DNA from: Oscillospiraceae bacterium
GTDB taxonomy: Bacteria; Bacillota; Clostridia; Oscillospirales; UBA929
Assembly (NCBI GenBank): GCA_031265355.1
Contig: JAISCT010000060.1
Coordinates: forward strand, 56,389 to 120,388
Direction: 5' to 3'
DNA: 64,000 nt
Shown: one piece after another, positions 44,078 through 52,978 of the stretch
Layout: each line of letters starts with the position of its first letter
Numbering within the stretch: position 1 is the stretch's first letter
Translations under genes and position numbers: made by a program
The notes under the pieces: model-generated
Database searches by the model: none
Told to the model about the DNA's origin: nothing
The model's input: only the letters and a program-made list of their open reading frames with translations

Positions 44078-44992
44078 ATGAAAAAGGACCTGCTGCGGAT
44101 GCACGACCTCACGAAGGAGGATGTCACCGGCATCTTAGATTTGGCCGACCAGATGAAGTACGATCTGCGCCACGGACGGGCGCACCGGCACCTCGAGGGC
44201 AAGACGCTGGGCATGATCTTCGAGAAGGCCTCCACCCGCACCCGGGTCTCGTTTGAGACCGGTATGTACCAACTCGGCGGGCAGGCGCTGTTTCTCTCCT
44301 CGAACGACCTGCAGATCGGGCGCGGAGAACCGGTGGAGGACACGGCGCGCGTGCTCTCCCGTTACCTGGACGGCATCATGATCCGCACCTTTGCCCAGCG
44401 TGAGGTGGAGGATCTGGCCCGCTACGCTTCCATTCCCGTCATCAACGGACTGACCGATCTGGCCCATCCCTGCCAGGTGCTAGCCGACCTGATGACCGTG
44501 CGGGAGCGGCTGAGCGCTCTCGCGGGCGTGACGCTCTGCTACATCGGGGACGGCAACAACATGTGCAACTCACTGACCGTCGGGGCGCTCACGGCGGGGA
44601 TGTCGGTGTCTCTCGCCGTGCCGGCCGGCTACGATCCCGCGCCGGAGGTGCTGATGTTCGCCCGGGCATTTGGCGACCGGTTCCGGCTGCTTCGCGATCC
44701 GCGAGAGGCCGCCCGGGGCGCGGACGTTGTGGCGACGGACGTCTGGGCCAGCATGGGCCAGGAGGCCGAGGCCGCCGCCCGCCGGCAGGCGTTTGTCGGT
44801 TTTCAGGTGAACGACGACATCATGGCGCTGTGCGCCCCGCACGCCATCGTGCTGCACTGTCTCCCCGCCCATCGGGGCGAGGAGATCACCGCCGCCGTCT
44901 TTGAGGCGCACGCCGACAGTATCTTTGACGAGGCCGAAAACCGTCTCCACGCCCAAAAAGCCGTGCTGACGCTGCTACTTCATCCTTGTTGA
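44078..44992 (+). CDS. argF: Ornithine carbamoyltransferase
   Basis: Forms citrulline from ornithine and carbamoyl phosphate. The 304-residue protein has the carbamoyl phosphate loop STRTR (52-56), the HPCQ motif (130-133), the ornithine loop NMCNSL and the catalytic HCLPAHRGEEI. GAGGAGGGGG lies just upstream of the ATG. It is the last gene of the cluster, so argG to argF cover every step from N-acetylglutamate to arginine. Confidence 0.95.
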   Translation: MKKDLLRMHDLTKEDVTGILDLADQMKYDLRHGRAHRHLEGKTLGMIFEKASTRTRVSFETGMYQLGGQALFLSSNDLQIGRGEPVEDTARVLSRYLDGIMIRTFAQREVEDLARYASIPVINGLTDLAHPCQVLADLMTVRERLSALAGVTLCYIGDGNNMCNSLTVGALTAGMSVSLAVPAGYDPAPEVLMFARAFGDRFRLLRDPREAARGADVVATDVWASMGQEAEAAARRQAFVGFQVNDDIMALCAPHAIVLHCLPAHRGEEITAAVFEAHADSIFDEAENRLHAQKAVLTLLLHPC

Positions 44993-45012
44993 AAAACTGC
45001 GTTTTTCAACAA
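44986..45012 (+). repeat. 11-bp-stem inverted repeat over the argF stop codon
   Basis: TTGTTGAAAAA (44986-44996) pairs with TTTTTCAACAA (45002-45012); the argF stop codon lies inside the left arm. The stem is A/U-rich and lies upstream of the stronger hairpin. Confidence 0.55.
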
Positions 45013-45049
45013 TACGGGGGTTGGATCGGGGCGCTGAGGCGCGGAGACG

Positions 45050-45107
45050 TTGGCGCTGCTGTGTTTTGTAGTTTCTACAAGACGCGGCGGCGCCAATTCC
45101 TGTTTTT
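45050..45107 (+). terminator. Long hairpin terminator of the arg cluster
   Basis: Two 22-base arms (45050-45071 and 45075-45096) pair fully in plus-strand RNA around a UUU loop. The only non-Watson-Crick pairs are four G-U wobbles. TTTTTT follows at 45102-45107. In minus-strand RNA the same positions would be A-C mismatches, which fits a role for transcripts coming from argF. Confidence 0.75.
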
Positions 45108-45145
45108 TGGGGGGAACGAGGGGTAAAAAATTTTCTCCGTCTCCC

Positions 45146-45215
45146 TTGACAAACCAAATTTTATGTGATACGGTGGATACACATTAAACATATTAAATAT
45201 ATATGTTTAATGTGT
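45146..45215 (+). promoter_or_regulatory. Promoter and 15-bp inverted repeat before the M28 peptidase
   Basis: TTGACA (45146-45151) has only a poor -10 (TACGGT, 17 bases on). Directly downstream ACACATTAAACATAT (45179-45193) is exactly mirrored at 45201-45215. This may be an operator at or after the start site, or an RNA hairpin. Confidence 0.5.
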
Positions 45216-45273
45216 TTAATGAGGCGGGCCGGTTGGGCCGGCGCCGTCATTTTTATCATTGGGAGGTAGCATC

Positions 45274-47148
45274 ATGAAGATTTTTACAAACACGCGTATG
45301 AGACGAGCGGGACTCTATCCGCTGTGTCTGCTGCTTACGCTGAGTCTCGCCGTCTCCGGCGGCGCGTATGCGGCGCCGGTACAGAGGAACGACGTCTTCG
45401 ACGTCGGTGAAACCGCCCTGATCGAATCGATCGATTACGACTATGTGTACGGTCATGTCAAATACATATCCGACGAGATCGGGATCGGCTATGCGGGCAA
45501 CCCCGCGGAAAGACGCAGGGCCGAGTATCTGGCGGACGAGTTCGCGAAGCTCGGTCTGGAGCCATGGCTTCATGCCACAGGCGCCGACGGGGTCGACGAC
45601 TACTTCCAGACCATCGAAAACGACACAAGCATCGTCTCCCGCATCGGGGGATCCGTTACGGTGGAAGGCCATGAATACCCCGCCAACGCCCCCGCTTGGA
45701 GCGGCAACAGCGTCTACAAAGGCTACGAAAGTCCCTCGGTCACGGGTGACACGGTGTATTTCCCCACGGTGGCGGAGGCTGTGGCCGCCGACGCTGCGCT
45801 GATCGACGGAAAGATCGTCCTCACCCACAGAAACACGGGTGCCTTCGCGCCCGACGTCCGCGAACTTGAGACCAAGGGCGCCCTCGCAGTTGTGTTTTTC
45901 TACAGCAAATACACGGTGAACGCCAACGGCAAGACCTCCGGCGAATCGGTCTTCGCCGCGCCGACCTCCGGCGCCGAGATCCACATCCCCGTGCTCCTCA
46001 CCTCGTACTTTGACGGGCAGTCGATTCTGGAGACGCTCACCCACCACGGCGAGGTCCACAGCACCAGCGTGACAGTGGTCAACAGGAGAAGCACCACCAC
46101 CCAGAACGTGATCGCCATCAAAAAAGCGGTTCAGCCCACCGATAAGTTCGTACTCATCGGCGGTCATCTCGACAGCGTCTTCGGCGCCGTCGGCGCCAAT
46201 GACAATCTGTCGGGTCCCGCTTCGATTCTGGGCATCGCGAAAGCGATCAAAGACGTCCCCACCAGGTACAACATCCTCTTCGCGTTCTGGGGCGCGGAGG
46301 AAGCGGGCACCCGGGGTTCCCGGTATTTCTATAGCAACACATTGGCCCCGAACGATTACTACCGGAATTTCATCGCCTATTTCAATCTGGACATGGCCGC
46401 GACCTCGCAGAAAAACAATACACAGCTGACCATCCACACTCCTTACAGGGACACCGCCAACGGCAACGCGCCAATCATCAGCACAGCGGGCGAGCTCTTC
46501 GAAGCGCAAGCGGCCAGATATTGGGCGTATTCCGACGGCCAATGGGGCGACTGGTGGAAGAAGGAGGCTGGCACCGATCTCATCGTCAAGCGGGAGTATT
46601 ACGGAAACTGCTCCGACCACGCCAGCATCACCGGCGCCAACGCGGGCGTCCCGGCCAACGAAGGTATCCCACAGGTGTACGCCTTCTGGCGCACCGACGA
46701 CGGCGGGGTGACCGAGTACAACTACCACGTCGTGGGCGACAGATACGACTGGCCCGGCGACCCATTCGAAGTGAAAGACGAAAATTTCACCGGCAACTAC
46801 AGCGTTGAGCGGGCGGAAATTCTGGCCAGTGTCTTTGCTCTGTCACTTTACAACAGCGCGGAGGCGTCCACCGCGGACGACGTCACGCTCAAGAAGGAAA
46901 ACGGGAAGGCAAAAGCAGGGTTCACCGTTGTGAACAGCGGCGAAGATCGGATTGGCTGGACGGCCCTGATTGCCCTTTATGACAAGGCGGGGAGGCTCGT
47001 TGAGATACGCGACGAAAGCGACGCGCTGGCAGCGGGGACGTCGCGCTGGTTCACACTGGAAACCGACTTGCCGGAAGAGCATCGCGCAAAAGCGTTCCTG
47101 TGGACCACAGCGCCGTTTGCACCCCTGACCGACGCGGAGACACTGTGA
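45274..47148 (+). CDS. Secreted M28 family zinc aminopeptidase
   Basis: A 624-residue exported peptidase. The ATG at 45274 is favoured (GGGAGGT 6 bases upstream). After a signal peptide ending near AYAAPVQ come a PA-type inserted domain (about 130-260) and the M28 core. The metal and catalytic residues appear in order: GGHLDSV, GANDNLSGPA, WGAEEAG (second Glu catalytic plus ligand), NLDMAAT and the final His in YNYHVVGD. Residues from about 545 on form a separate module (FTVVN, LIALYDKAGRLVE, AFLWTTAPFAPL). That module resembles the C-terminus of the neighbouring GH127 protein. It probably trims peptides outside the cell. Confidence 0.88.
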   Translation: MKIFTNTRMRRAGLYPLCLLLTLSLAVSGGAYAAPVQRNDVFDVGETALIESIDYDYVYGHVKYISDEIGIGYAGNPAERRRAEYLADEFAKLGLEPWLHATGADGVDDYFQTIENDTSIVSRIGGSVTVEGHEYPANAPAWSGNSVYKGYESPSVTGDTVYFPTVAEAVAADAALIDGKIVLTHRNTGAFAPDVRELETKGALAVVFFYSKYTVNANGKTSGESVFAAPTSGAEIHIPVLLTSYFDGQSILETLTHHGEVHSTSVTVVNRRSTTTQNVIAIKKAVQPTDKFVLIGGHLDSVFGAVGANDNLSGPASILGIAKAIKDVPTRYNILFAFWGAEEAGTRGSRYFYSNTLAPNDYYRNFIAYFNLDMAATSQKNNTQLTIHTPYRDTANGNAPIISTAGELFEAQAARYWAYSDGQWGDWWKKEAGTDLIVKREYYGNCSDHASITGANAGVPANEGIPQVYAFWRTDDGGVTEYNYHVVGDRYDWPGDPFEVKDENFTGNYSVERAEILASVFALSLYNSAEASTADDVTLKKENGKAKAGFTVVNSGEDRIGWTALIALYDKAGRLVEIRDESDALAAGTSRWFTLETDLPEEHRAKAFLWTTAPFAPLTDAETL

Positions 47149-47183
47149 CGACGTTTTGATGACGAAAAGAAAACGCCCACAGT

Positions 47184-47236
47184 AAAAACACCCGCCCGGA
47201 CGGAAGACATTCCAGTCCGCGGGGGGTGTTTTTGTG
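47184..47236. terminator. Terminator of the M28 peptidase gene
   Basis: AAAAACACCC-g-CCCGGAC (47184-47201) pairs with GTCCG-c-GGGGGGTGTTTTT (47215-47233). A and T tails lie on both sides, so it may work in both directions. Confidence 0.75.
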
Positions 47237-47390
47237 TACGCGGTTAAGACCGCCGTGGGCCTGGCAGGCGCGGTCCGCGCCCGCCCTTGTGCCCCTCTTT
47301 CGACGTTATTATACCAAATCGGTGGACGAGATGCAAGAGATATTTGCAAAAAGTTTAAATATTTAGGCGACTTTGTATAAAGTCACAACT

Positions 47391-47433
47391 GGCTCTCTCT
47401 GGGGGCGGCGCTCTGCCGCCCCCAGAGAGAGCC
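47391..47433 (-). terminator. Perfect 19-bp-stem hairpin after the GH127 gene
   Basis: GGCTCTCTCTGGGGGCGGC (47391-47409) is exactly mirrored at 47415-47433 around GCTCT, seven bases downstream of the GH127 stop on the minus strand. The T run after it is weak. Confidence 0.6.
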
Positions 47434-47439
47434 AACCGG

Positions 47440-50400
47440 TCATGCCGGGCGCTGCCCGGCGTCGCACAGCGGCACGTGGGTGCCCCGTTCCCAGAGATAC
47501 GCCCTGGCCGATCCGCCGGCCGGCCGGCCGGCTGTCAGCGTGTTGTGATACACCCCAGCCGCGCCGACAACCGCCTCGTCATGCAGGAGATCAGTCAGCC
47601 GGCCCTGCGCGTCGTAGACGGCCAGCAGACACTGCACCGCTCTGTCGCCGCCGGATGTGTTGACCACGGTGAAGTCGGCTACGGCCGCGCCGGCGCTGTC
47701 CTCACTCACCTCGACGGAGGCCTTAAAGGCGGTGTACGCCACCTCGTCGGAGTCGGATTTGGCCGCGCAGAGCAGCAGCTGACGGGCCAGGCCGAGCGTC
47801 ATCTGGTTCGCTTGGGGATTCTGGCTCACGGCATCGGCGTATGCGACCGCGCGCGCCCACCGTGCGGCACTGGCCCCGGTGAACGCCGACGTGTCCCACG
47901 CCCGCGCCTCGGCCAGCGTCGCCGCCAACTGGCCGGCGACCCGTTCCGTCGTCTCACGGTACCCCGTGGTCACGGTCACCTCTTGCGACACGGCTGCGAG
48001 TCGCATGTTGTTTAGCGCATAGAATCGCAGATGGTAGACGCCGGGCGCCGGCACGACAAAGGCGGTCTTGCCGGCCGTGATCACCCCGTCTCCAAAGCTG
48101 TTTGTCATAACGTCCGCGATCTCTCCGGTGTATATCCCCGACTGTGTGCCGTAGGCCACTTTGTACGCGGTGGCGCCCGCGACTTTCGGGAACTTCACCT
48201 GTATGATCGTGCCGGCGGACGCCGCCGTCACGGCGATCTCCTTGACCGGCTGCGCGGCAATCTCGGCCAGATCTTGCCGGGAGATGGCGCGGACCGTCAC
48301 ATTGTCCGCCGTGAATTTCCGATTGTACCCCCGCAGGCCGATCTTGCCCGCCGTAAACTGTGCGTCGCTGACGCTGTACACCAGCACGCCGTTGACGAAG
48401 TAATGGAGCTCGCCGCCGTTCGCGACGACCTTCAGGTGGTTGGCCTGGCCGATGGGCTTTACCGCGTCGTGGGCCGGTTCCGCCAGGGATGTCCAGTTGT
48501 TGTTGGCTTTGCCGACGACGACCCCGTCGCGTCGGATGCCGAAGTAATAACCCCTGTAGGCGTCCGCGCCGGACGCCTCACCCGTCACGCGGACCATAAG
48601 GCCCGCGTTGTTGCCGTTGTTGTCGTCCACCAGGCGGACGTCGGCCTCACAGACGCAGTCGGACCAGTCCGCCTGCCCGGCAACGGCCTTGATGTTGCTG
48701 CTGCTGCCCAACTGGAGGACGCCGCCGCCCACCGTGACAAGCGCCGTGCTGCCGTACGCCGTCCACCGGGCCTCCGACGCCGCAGGCTCGGAGAAATCGT
48801 CGAAGAAGGCGGGCTTAGCGGGGGCGGCGAGCCAGGCAAGATCCTCCTTCGTCACAGGCCTGACGTCGACGCCGTAGACCGTAAACGCCTCGTTGTAGGA
48901 GCGCAGGCCGATCGTTCCGGCGCCGTATCGCGCGTCCCAGACGGCGCCGGCCCACACACCGTCCACAAACGCCGCGATCGTCCCGCCGTAGGCCACCACC
49001 TTCAGGATGTACGTCCGCCCGGCCTCAATGTGCCACGGGATCTCCTTGAGCGTGTGCCAGCCGCCGTCCGCATAGCCGATGATCACGCCGGTCCCATTCA
49101 CCTCGCCGACCCGTCCGATCCCGGCGAAGTACCCGCGATAGTTGTCCGGGCCGGCCCCGTTGCCGGTGGCGCGGATCATCAGACCGGCGTTGTTGTTGTC
49201 CGCCAGCGTGACGGACAGCGCCGCCTCGGCCGCATAGTCCGTCCACGTCAGCGGGTCGGCCTCCGCCTGCGGGGCGTTGACGAGCACCGTTTTGATGTCG
49301 CTGTCCCGCCCAAACGCCAGCCGCGTCCGCCCATCTTCCTCCACGGGCACGATCGCCTGGGTGCTGCCGTACGCCTGCCACTCGGACCGGTACGCCGCCG
49401 CGGATGCAAAGCCCGCATACCGCGCGTCGGGCGCGTCGGCGTCCGGCTCCGGACCCTCGTCCGGCGTCTCAAATACGTGCAGGTCCTCCTGTGTGACGGG
49501 GCGGACCGTGACGCCGTAGACCGTAAACGCCTCATCATAAGAACGCAGACCGACCGTACCGCTTGCAAAGCGACTGTCCTCAAACGTCGTGACAAACGCG
49601 CCGTCCAGATAGACGGCGAATTTTTCTCCGCGGGCGACCACCTTCAGCGTATAGATCTGTCCGGGCACGATGGGCTGCGCCACCTGTTTCAGATCATGCC
49701 AGCCGCCGTCCGCATATCCGATCACCACATGGCTGGTGCCGGCCGGGGCCGTTCCAAACCGGCCAATGCCGACGAAGTACCCCTCGTATCCGTCCGCGCC
49801 GTCCCGAGGGTTCGTCACCCGGAGCATCAGCCCGCCGTTGTTGCGCTCGATGTCGTCCATCGACAGGCGGATCTCCGCGACGTAATCGGTCCACTGGGCG
49901 GCGCCGGCCGCGTTCAAATAGGCTTTGTGGTTCGTGCTCCGCTCGAATCGGATGCGCGCCGGATCGCCCTCCGGAAGAGACACGGTGCCGCCCGGGCTGA
50001 GCCAGGTCCAGTCGCGCCGCACATCGTCCGGCGCGCCGAATCCGCCGTACACCGCCTCCGGCGCGTTCGGATCGGGCGTCAGCGCGCCGTCGGCCGACAC
50101 CGGCGCCAGCACATATTCTTGACTCTCTCTCTCGGCACCGTTCACAACCGCCCGGACCCGCACATAGTATGTCGCTACCGGGTCCAGCCCCGTTAGCTGC
50201 GCGGCGCCGCCGGCAAAGCTGGACACCTCCGTCGTGTAGACGCCGGACTGCGTTCCATACACCACACGGTACGGTGTCTCCTGGGCACTGAGGTTGGTCG
50301 CCAGCCGAATTCCCGCCGTCGTCCGGCTCACGCTGCTGACGGCGATGTCGCCGATGGTCCTGCCGATGAGGACGACCTCGATGGAAGACACCGTGAGCCC

Positions 50401-52695
50401 GTCGGTGAAGCGCAGATTGTTCAGCTGCTCATGACGAAACTGAAAGCTGCCGCTTGTCTTTGTCTTTAGGCCTGATACGGTGACCGCGCCGTCAGACAGG
50501 TCGAGCGCCTCGCTGTACCGGCTGTTCACCAGCACCCGGCCCGTACCGGTCCCGCGGACGACGAGGCGGTAATCGTCCGCCGCCGGCACCACCACGTTGT
50601 CAAACTCGGTGTACACCGCGCCGCTTTGCCGGACCGTGTATCCGTCGCGCCGCACGACTGTCTCCGACGGCGCGCCGATGCGCGGGAATTGGGAGATCCT
50701 GAGCCGCCCGGACCCGTATGGGATCAACTCGACCGGCTCCGTCAGAGTCTCGTCGTAGGGCGTGATAAACGGCTGCGGGCCGGCCAGGTTGCCGTCCAAC
50801 GTCCACTCCGGGATGATCTGCCCCGTGGCCTTCAGCGTCACGGGCGGGGTCTCCGCGCTGAAGGGTTGCAGCGGGATCTGCGCCGCCTCCTCGACAGTGA
50901 TGCCTGCGGCCGGGTTGTCGTAGTCGATCACCAGGCCGTAGTTCCAGCGGCTGGCCGCGTACACCTCGCGCGTCGGGTAGTCCTCCTTGTGGGGCACCTT
51001 CAGCTCGCGCAGGTCGTTGCCTTCCGTGCCGTCCAGGCGGCGCCACTCCTCGTCGATCTTGAGGCCGTATACCAGCGCGCCCTTTTCGACGCCGACGGAG
51101 TTGTTGTACCAGGTGGAGGCTTTGATCTCGCTGGGGAAGACCAGATCCACCACGTCGCCGTATGTCCACACCCGGTTCACCGTATAGTACGCGCCGGATA
51201 CGACGCCCTCGCAGACCGCGCCATTGACCTTGACGACCGGATTGACCGCCCACGCGGGGATGCGCAGTCTCAGTTCAAACGCCGCCTCGTCACCGCCGTA
51301 GGTGAGCTTCACGGCGTCTTTGAACGGATAGTCCGTCTCCTGGCTAAACCGGGCCGTCTTGCCGTCGGCCACCTTGGCCGTCACCTGGTTCGGACCATAG
51401 GCCGTGACAGCCAGGCCGCCGTTGTACGTCGCCATCCACATCGACTGCACAAACTTCGCCCACCCCATGTGGTAGTTCGAGAAACAACAGTCGTATCCAG
51501 CCGGTGCGCCAAACGTGGCGCTGTCGCCGTGGTCGTTGTCAAACTCGTGGTTGCCCAGTGTGGCCAGCACCTGGTTTTGTTGGATAAAATAGACGTGCCC
51601 CGTCCCGTCGGGCGTCGTCGTAGCGGGCAGCGCGTTGTACGCCATCCTTTCGATGTAATCGCCGATCCACGCGTCGCCTAGGATCCTCTCGGTGATCTCC
51701 ATCGAGAGCAGGTTCTCCACGACGCCGCAGGTCTCCGAACCGCGGGTGGCGCGGTTGTCCCGCGCGCCTTCGTCCGCATTCGGCAGTCCGTCTATGCGCC
51801 CGTGGTCGATGCCCCAGTGGAAGATACCATTCGCGGCGGCGTCCCGCCATGCGGCGTCTCCATTATACTGGTAGTACACGGCGGGCGTCTTGAGTCCCTG
51901 GCTCGTGTTGACCACGTGGTAACGCGCCGTCGACGTGTTGTAGATGTCCGTCCAGTTGTTCGTCTGGCCTATCAACAGTTCGCCGAGGCGCAGCAGCCAC
52001 TCCGTGTCCTCCGGGCTCGCCGCGTCGTACAGGCGGTTGTACAGCCAGTAGACGCTGTCGATGTTGTCGCCGCCGCGCGCGTCCGCCCAGTTTGTGAGTC
52101 TATATGTGGGCAAATTTTCCAGCTGATAGCGGAAATACGCCTCCATAAACGGCAGTATGCGCGCATCCGGCGCGCCGATGTATTCCGTGTAGCCGTAATA
52201 GTCCCGCAGCGCCATCAAGACCGGCATGTTCGGCCACCAGTCGCCCAGATTTGTCGGGCCGAAGGCGCCGTTTGCGCGCTGGCTGCCCAAAATCGCCTCA
52301 ATCCACTGTTTTGCTTCGACTTTCAACGTCTCGTCGTCCAGCGCAAACGCCAGCGCCACCAGGCCGCGCATATAATAGGGGCCGCGTTCCCAAGCCTCGC
52401 CGGAGGGCGCTCTCAGCCAACGGCTGGTGGCCGCGTTGTACTCGTTAAACAGGTGCATGTGGCCGCTCAGGCCGTTTTTTTGCAGCAGAAGCTGGTTCTC
52501 CAACCACCCGCTGGCACGGACGGCCGACAGCGGCAGCGCCGCAAACGCGTCGGCTACGAGCGCCCCTTGGTTGCTGTAGTAGTTGGCGTTGCCGGCGCGC
52601 GCGGCGGCGGCCGGCATAGACGGCACGGCCAAGATCACCAAAACCGTCAGTACCCAGGCCACCGACCTCTTCCCCACTCTCCTCAACGCTTTCAC
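47440..52695 (-). CDS. Secreted GH127-type beta-L-arabinofuranosidase with three tandem carbohydrate-binding-like modules
   Basis: A 1751-residue exported enzyme. After the signal peptide (about 1-33) comes a GH127/DUF1680 catalytic domain (about 50-700). The cysteine-zinc site of GH127 is visible: Glu321 and Cys323 in GSETCG, Cys403 and Cys404 in DCCFSN. An Fn3-like region follows. Then come three related LamG/CBM66-like beta-sandwich modules (about 890-1420; hallmarks GYFVGIGR, GYFAGIGR, GYYFGIRR and TVGLRSY, TIGLRSY, KIGLRGY). A further Fn3-like region, a helical segment and the C-terminal FTVVN module also found in the M28 peptidase end the protein. Likely role: release of L-arabinose from plant glycans. 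The start is GTG 52695 with GAGGCGAG upstream. Confidence 0.85.
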   Translation of the reverse strand: MKALRRVGKRSVAWVLTVLVILAVPSMPAAAARAGNANYYSNQGALVADAFAALPLSAVRASGWLENQLLLQKNGLSGHMHLFNEYNAATSRWLRAPSGEAWERGPYYMRGLVALAFALDDETLKVEAKQWIEAILGSQRANGAFGPTNLGDWWPNMPVLMALRDYYGYTEYIGAPDARILPFMEAYFRYQLENLPTYRLTNWADARGGDNIDSVYWLYNRLYDAASPEDTEWLLRLGELLIGQTNNWTDIYNTSTARYHVVNTSQGLKTPAVYYQYNGDAAWRDAAANGIFHWGIDHGRIDGLPNADEGARDNRATRGSETCGVVENLLSMEITERILGDAWIGDYIERMAYNALPATTTPDGTGHVYFIQQNQVLATLGNHEFDNDHGDSATFGAPAGYDCCFSNYHMGWAKFVQSMWMATYNGGLAVTAYGPNQVTAKVADGKTARFSQETDYPFKDAVKLTYGGDEAAFELRLRIPAWAVNPVVKVNGAVCEGVVSGAYYTVNRVWTYGDVVDLVFPSEIKASTWYNNSVGVEKGALVYGLKIDEEWRRLDGTEGNDLRELKVPHKEDYPTREVYAASRWNYGLVIDYDNPAAGITVEEAAQIPLQPFSAETPPVTLKATGQIIPEWTLDGNLAGPQPFITPYDETLTEPVELIPYGSGRLRISQFPRIGAPSETVVRRDGYTVRQSGAVYTEFDNVVVPAADDYRLVVRGTGTGRVLVNSRYSEALDLSDGAVTVSGLKTKTSGSFQFRHEQLNNLRFTDGLTVSSIEVVLIGRTIGDIAVSSVSRTTAGIRLATNLSAQETPYRVVYGTQSGVYTTEVSSFAGGAAQLTGLDPVATYYVRVRAVVNGAERESQEYVLAPVSADGALTPDPNAPEAVYGGFGAPDDVRRDWTWLSPGGTVSLPEGDPARIRFERSTNHKAYLNAAGAAQWTDYVAEIRLSMDDIERNNGGLMLRVTNPRDGADGYEGYFVGIGRFGTAPAGTSHVVIGYADGGWHDLKQVAQPIVPGQIYTLKVVARGEKFAVYLDGAFVTTFEDSRFASGTVGLRSYDEAFTVYGVTVRPVTQEDLHVFETPDEGPEPDADAPDARYAGFASAAAYRSEWQAYGSTQAIVPVEEDGRTRLAFGRDSDIKTVLVNAPQAEADPLTWTDYAAEAALSVTLADNNNAGLMIRATGNGAGPDNYRGYFAGIGRVGEVNGTGVIIGYADGGWHTLKEIPWHIEAGRTYILKVVAYGGTIAAFVDGVWAGAVWDARYGAGTIGLRSYNEAFTVYGVDVRPVTKEDLAWLAAPAKPAFFDDFSEPAASEARWTAYGSTALVTVGGGVLQLGSSSNIKAVAGQADWSDCVCEADVRLVDDNNGNNAGLMVRVTGEASGADAYRGYYFGIRRDGVVVGKANNNWTSLAEPAHDAVKPIGQANHLKVVANGGELHYFVNGVLVYSVSDAQFTAGKIGLRGYNRKFTADNVTVRAISRQDLAEIAAQPVKEIAVTAASAGTIIQVKFPKVAGATAYKVAYGTQSGIYTGEIADVMTNSFGDGVITAGKTAFVVPAPGVYHLRFYALNNMRLAAVSQEVTVTTGYRETTERVAGQLAATLAEARAWDTSAFTGASAARWARAVAYADAVSQNPQANQMTLGLARQLLLCAAKSDSDEVAYTAFKASVEVSEDSAGAAVADFTVVNTSGGDRAVQCLLAVYDAQGRLTDLLHDEAVVGAAGVYHNTLTAGRPAGGSARAYLWERGTHVPLCDAGQRPA

Positions 52696-52850
52696 AGGTT
52701 CTCGCCTCGCTTTCTGTCTTTTGACTTTTTGACGCCTTTCGACATCTACATTATACGAGACGCTTTCTCCACTGTCTGTACGTTTTTTTGAGCATTTATG
52801 GTCATATTCTTGATTTCAGGCGTTTCGATAACAAAAATATATTTGTTCCA

Positions 52851-52972
52851 TTGTATACCGCCGCCAAAACCGATATAATGGACAAGGTATTGCGAATGGG
52901 TACCTCTAACAACCTCGCGCCCGGCGCCACGCAGATTTTTTCCTGGCCTATTTTACAAAATGTTTAGGAGGT
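52851..52972 (+). promoter_or_regulatory. Promoter and leader of the NCS2 permease pair
   Basis: TTGTAT (52851-52856) and TATAAT (52874-52879) are 17 bases apart. The roughly 90-base leader has short pairing options (GCGA/TCGC, GGTA/TACC) and a T run at 52937-52942. No known purine or PyrR leader motif is recognisable. Confidence 0.55.
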
Positions 52973-52978
52973 ATGTGT

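Noticed and set aside
48031..50196. 721-residue open frame opposite the GH127 gene
   Set aside because: It is the codon-position shadow of a GC-rich gene, rich in Arg, Val, Gly and Asp with no domain, and the minus strand has a clear enzyme.
52880..52972. Purine riboswitch ahead of the nucleobase permeases
   Set aside because: The conserved three-way-junction core of purine aptamers is not found, nor a PyrR binding loop.
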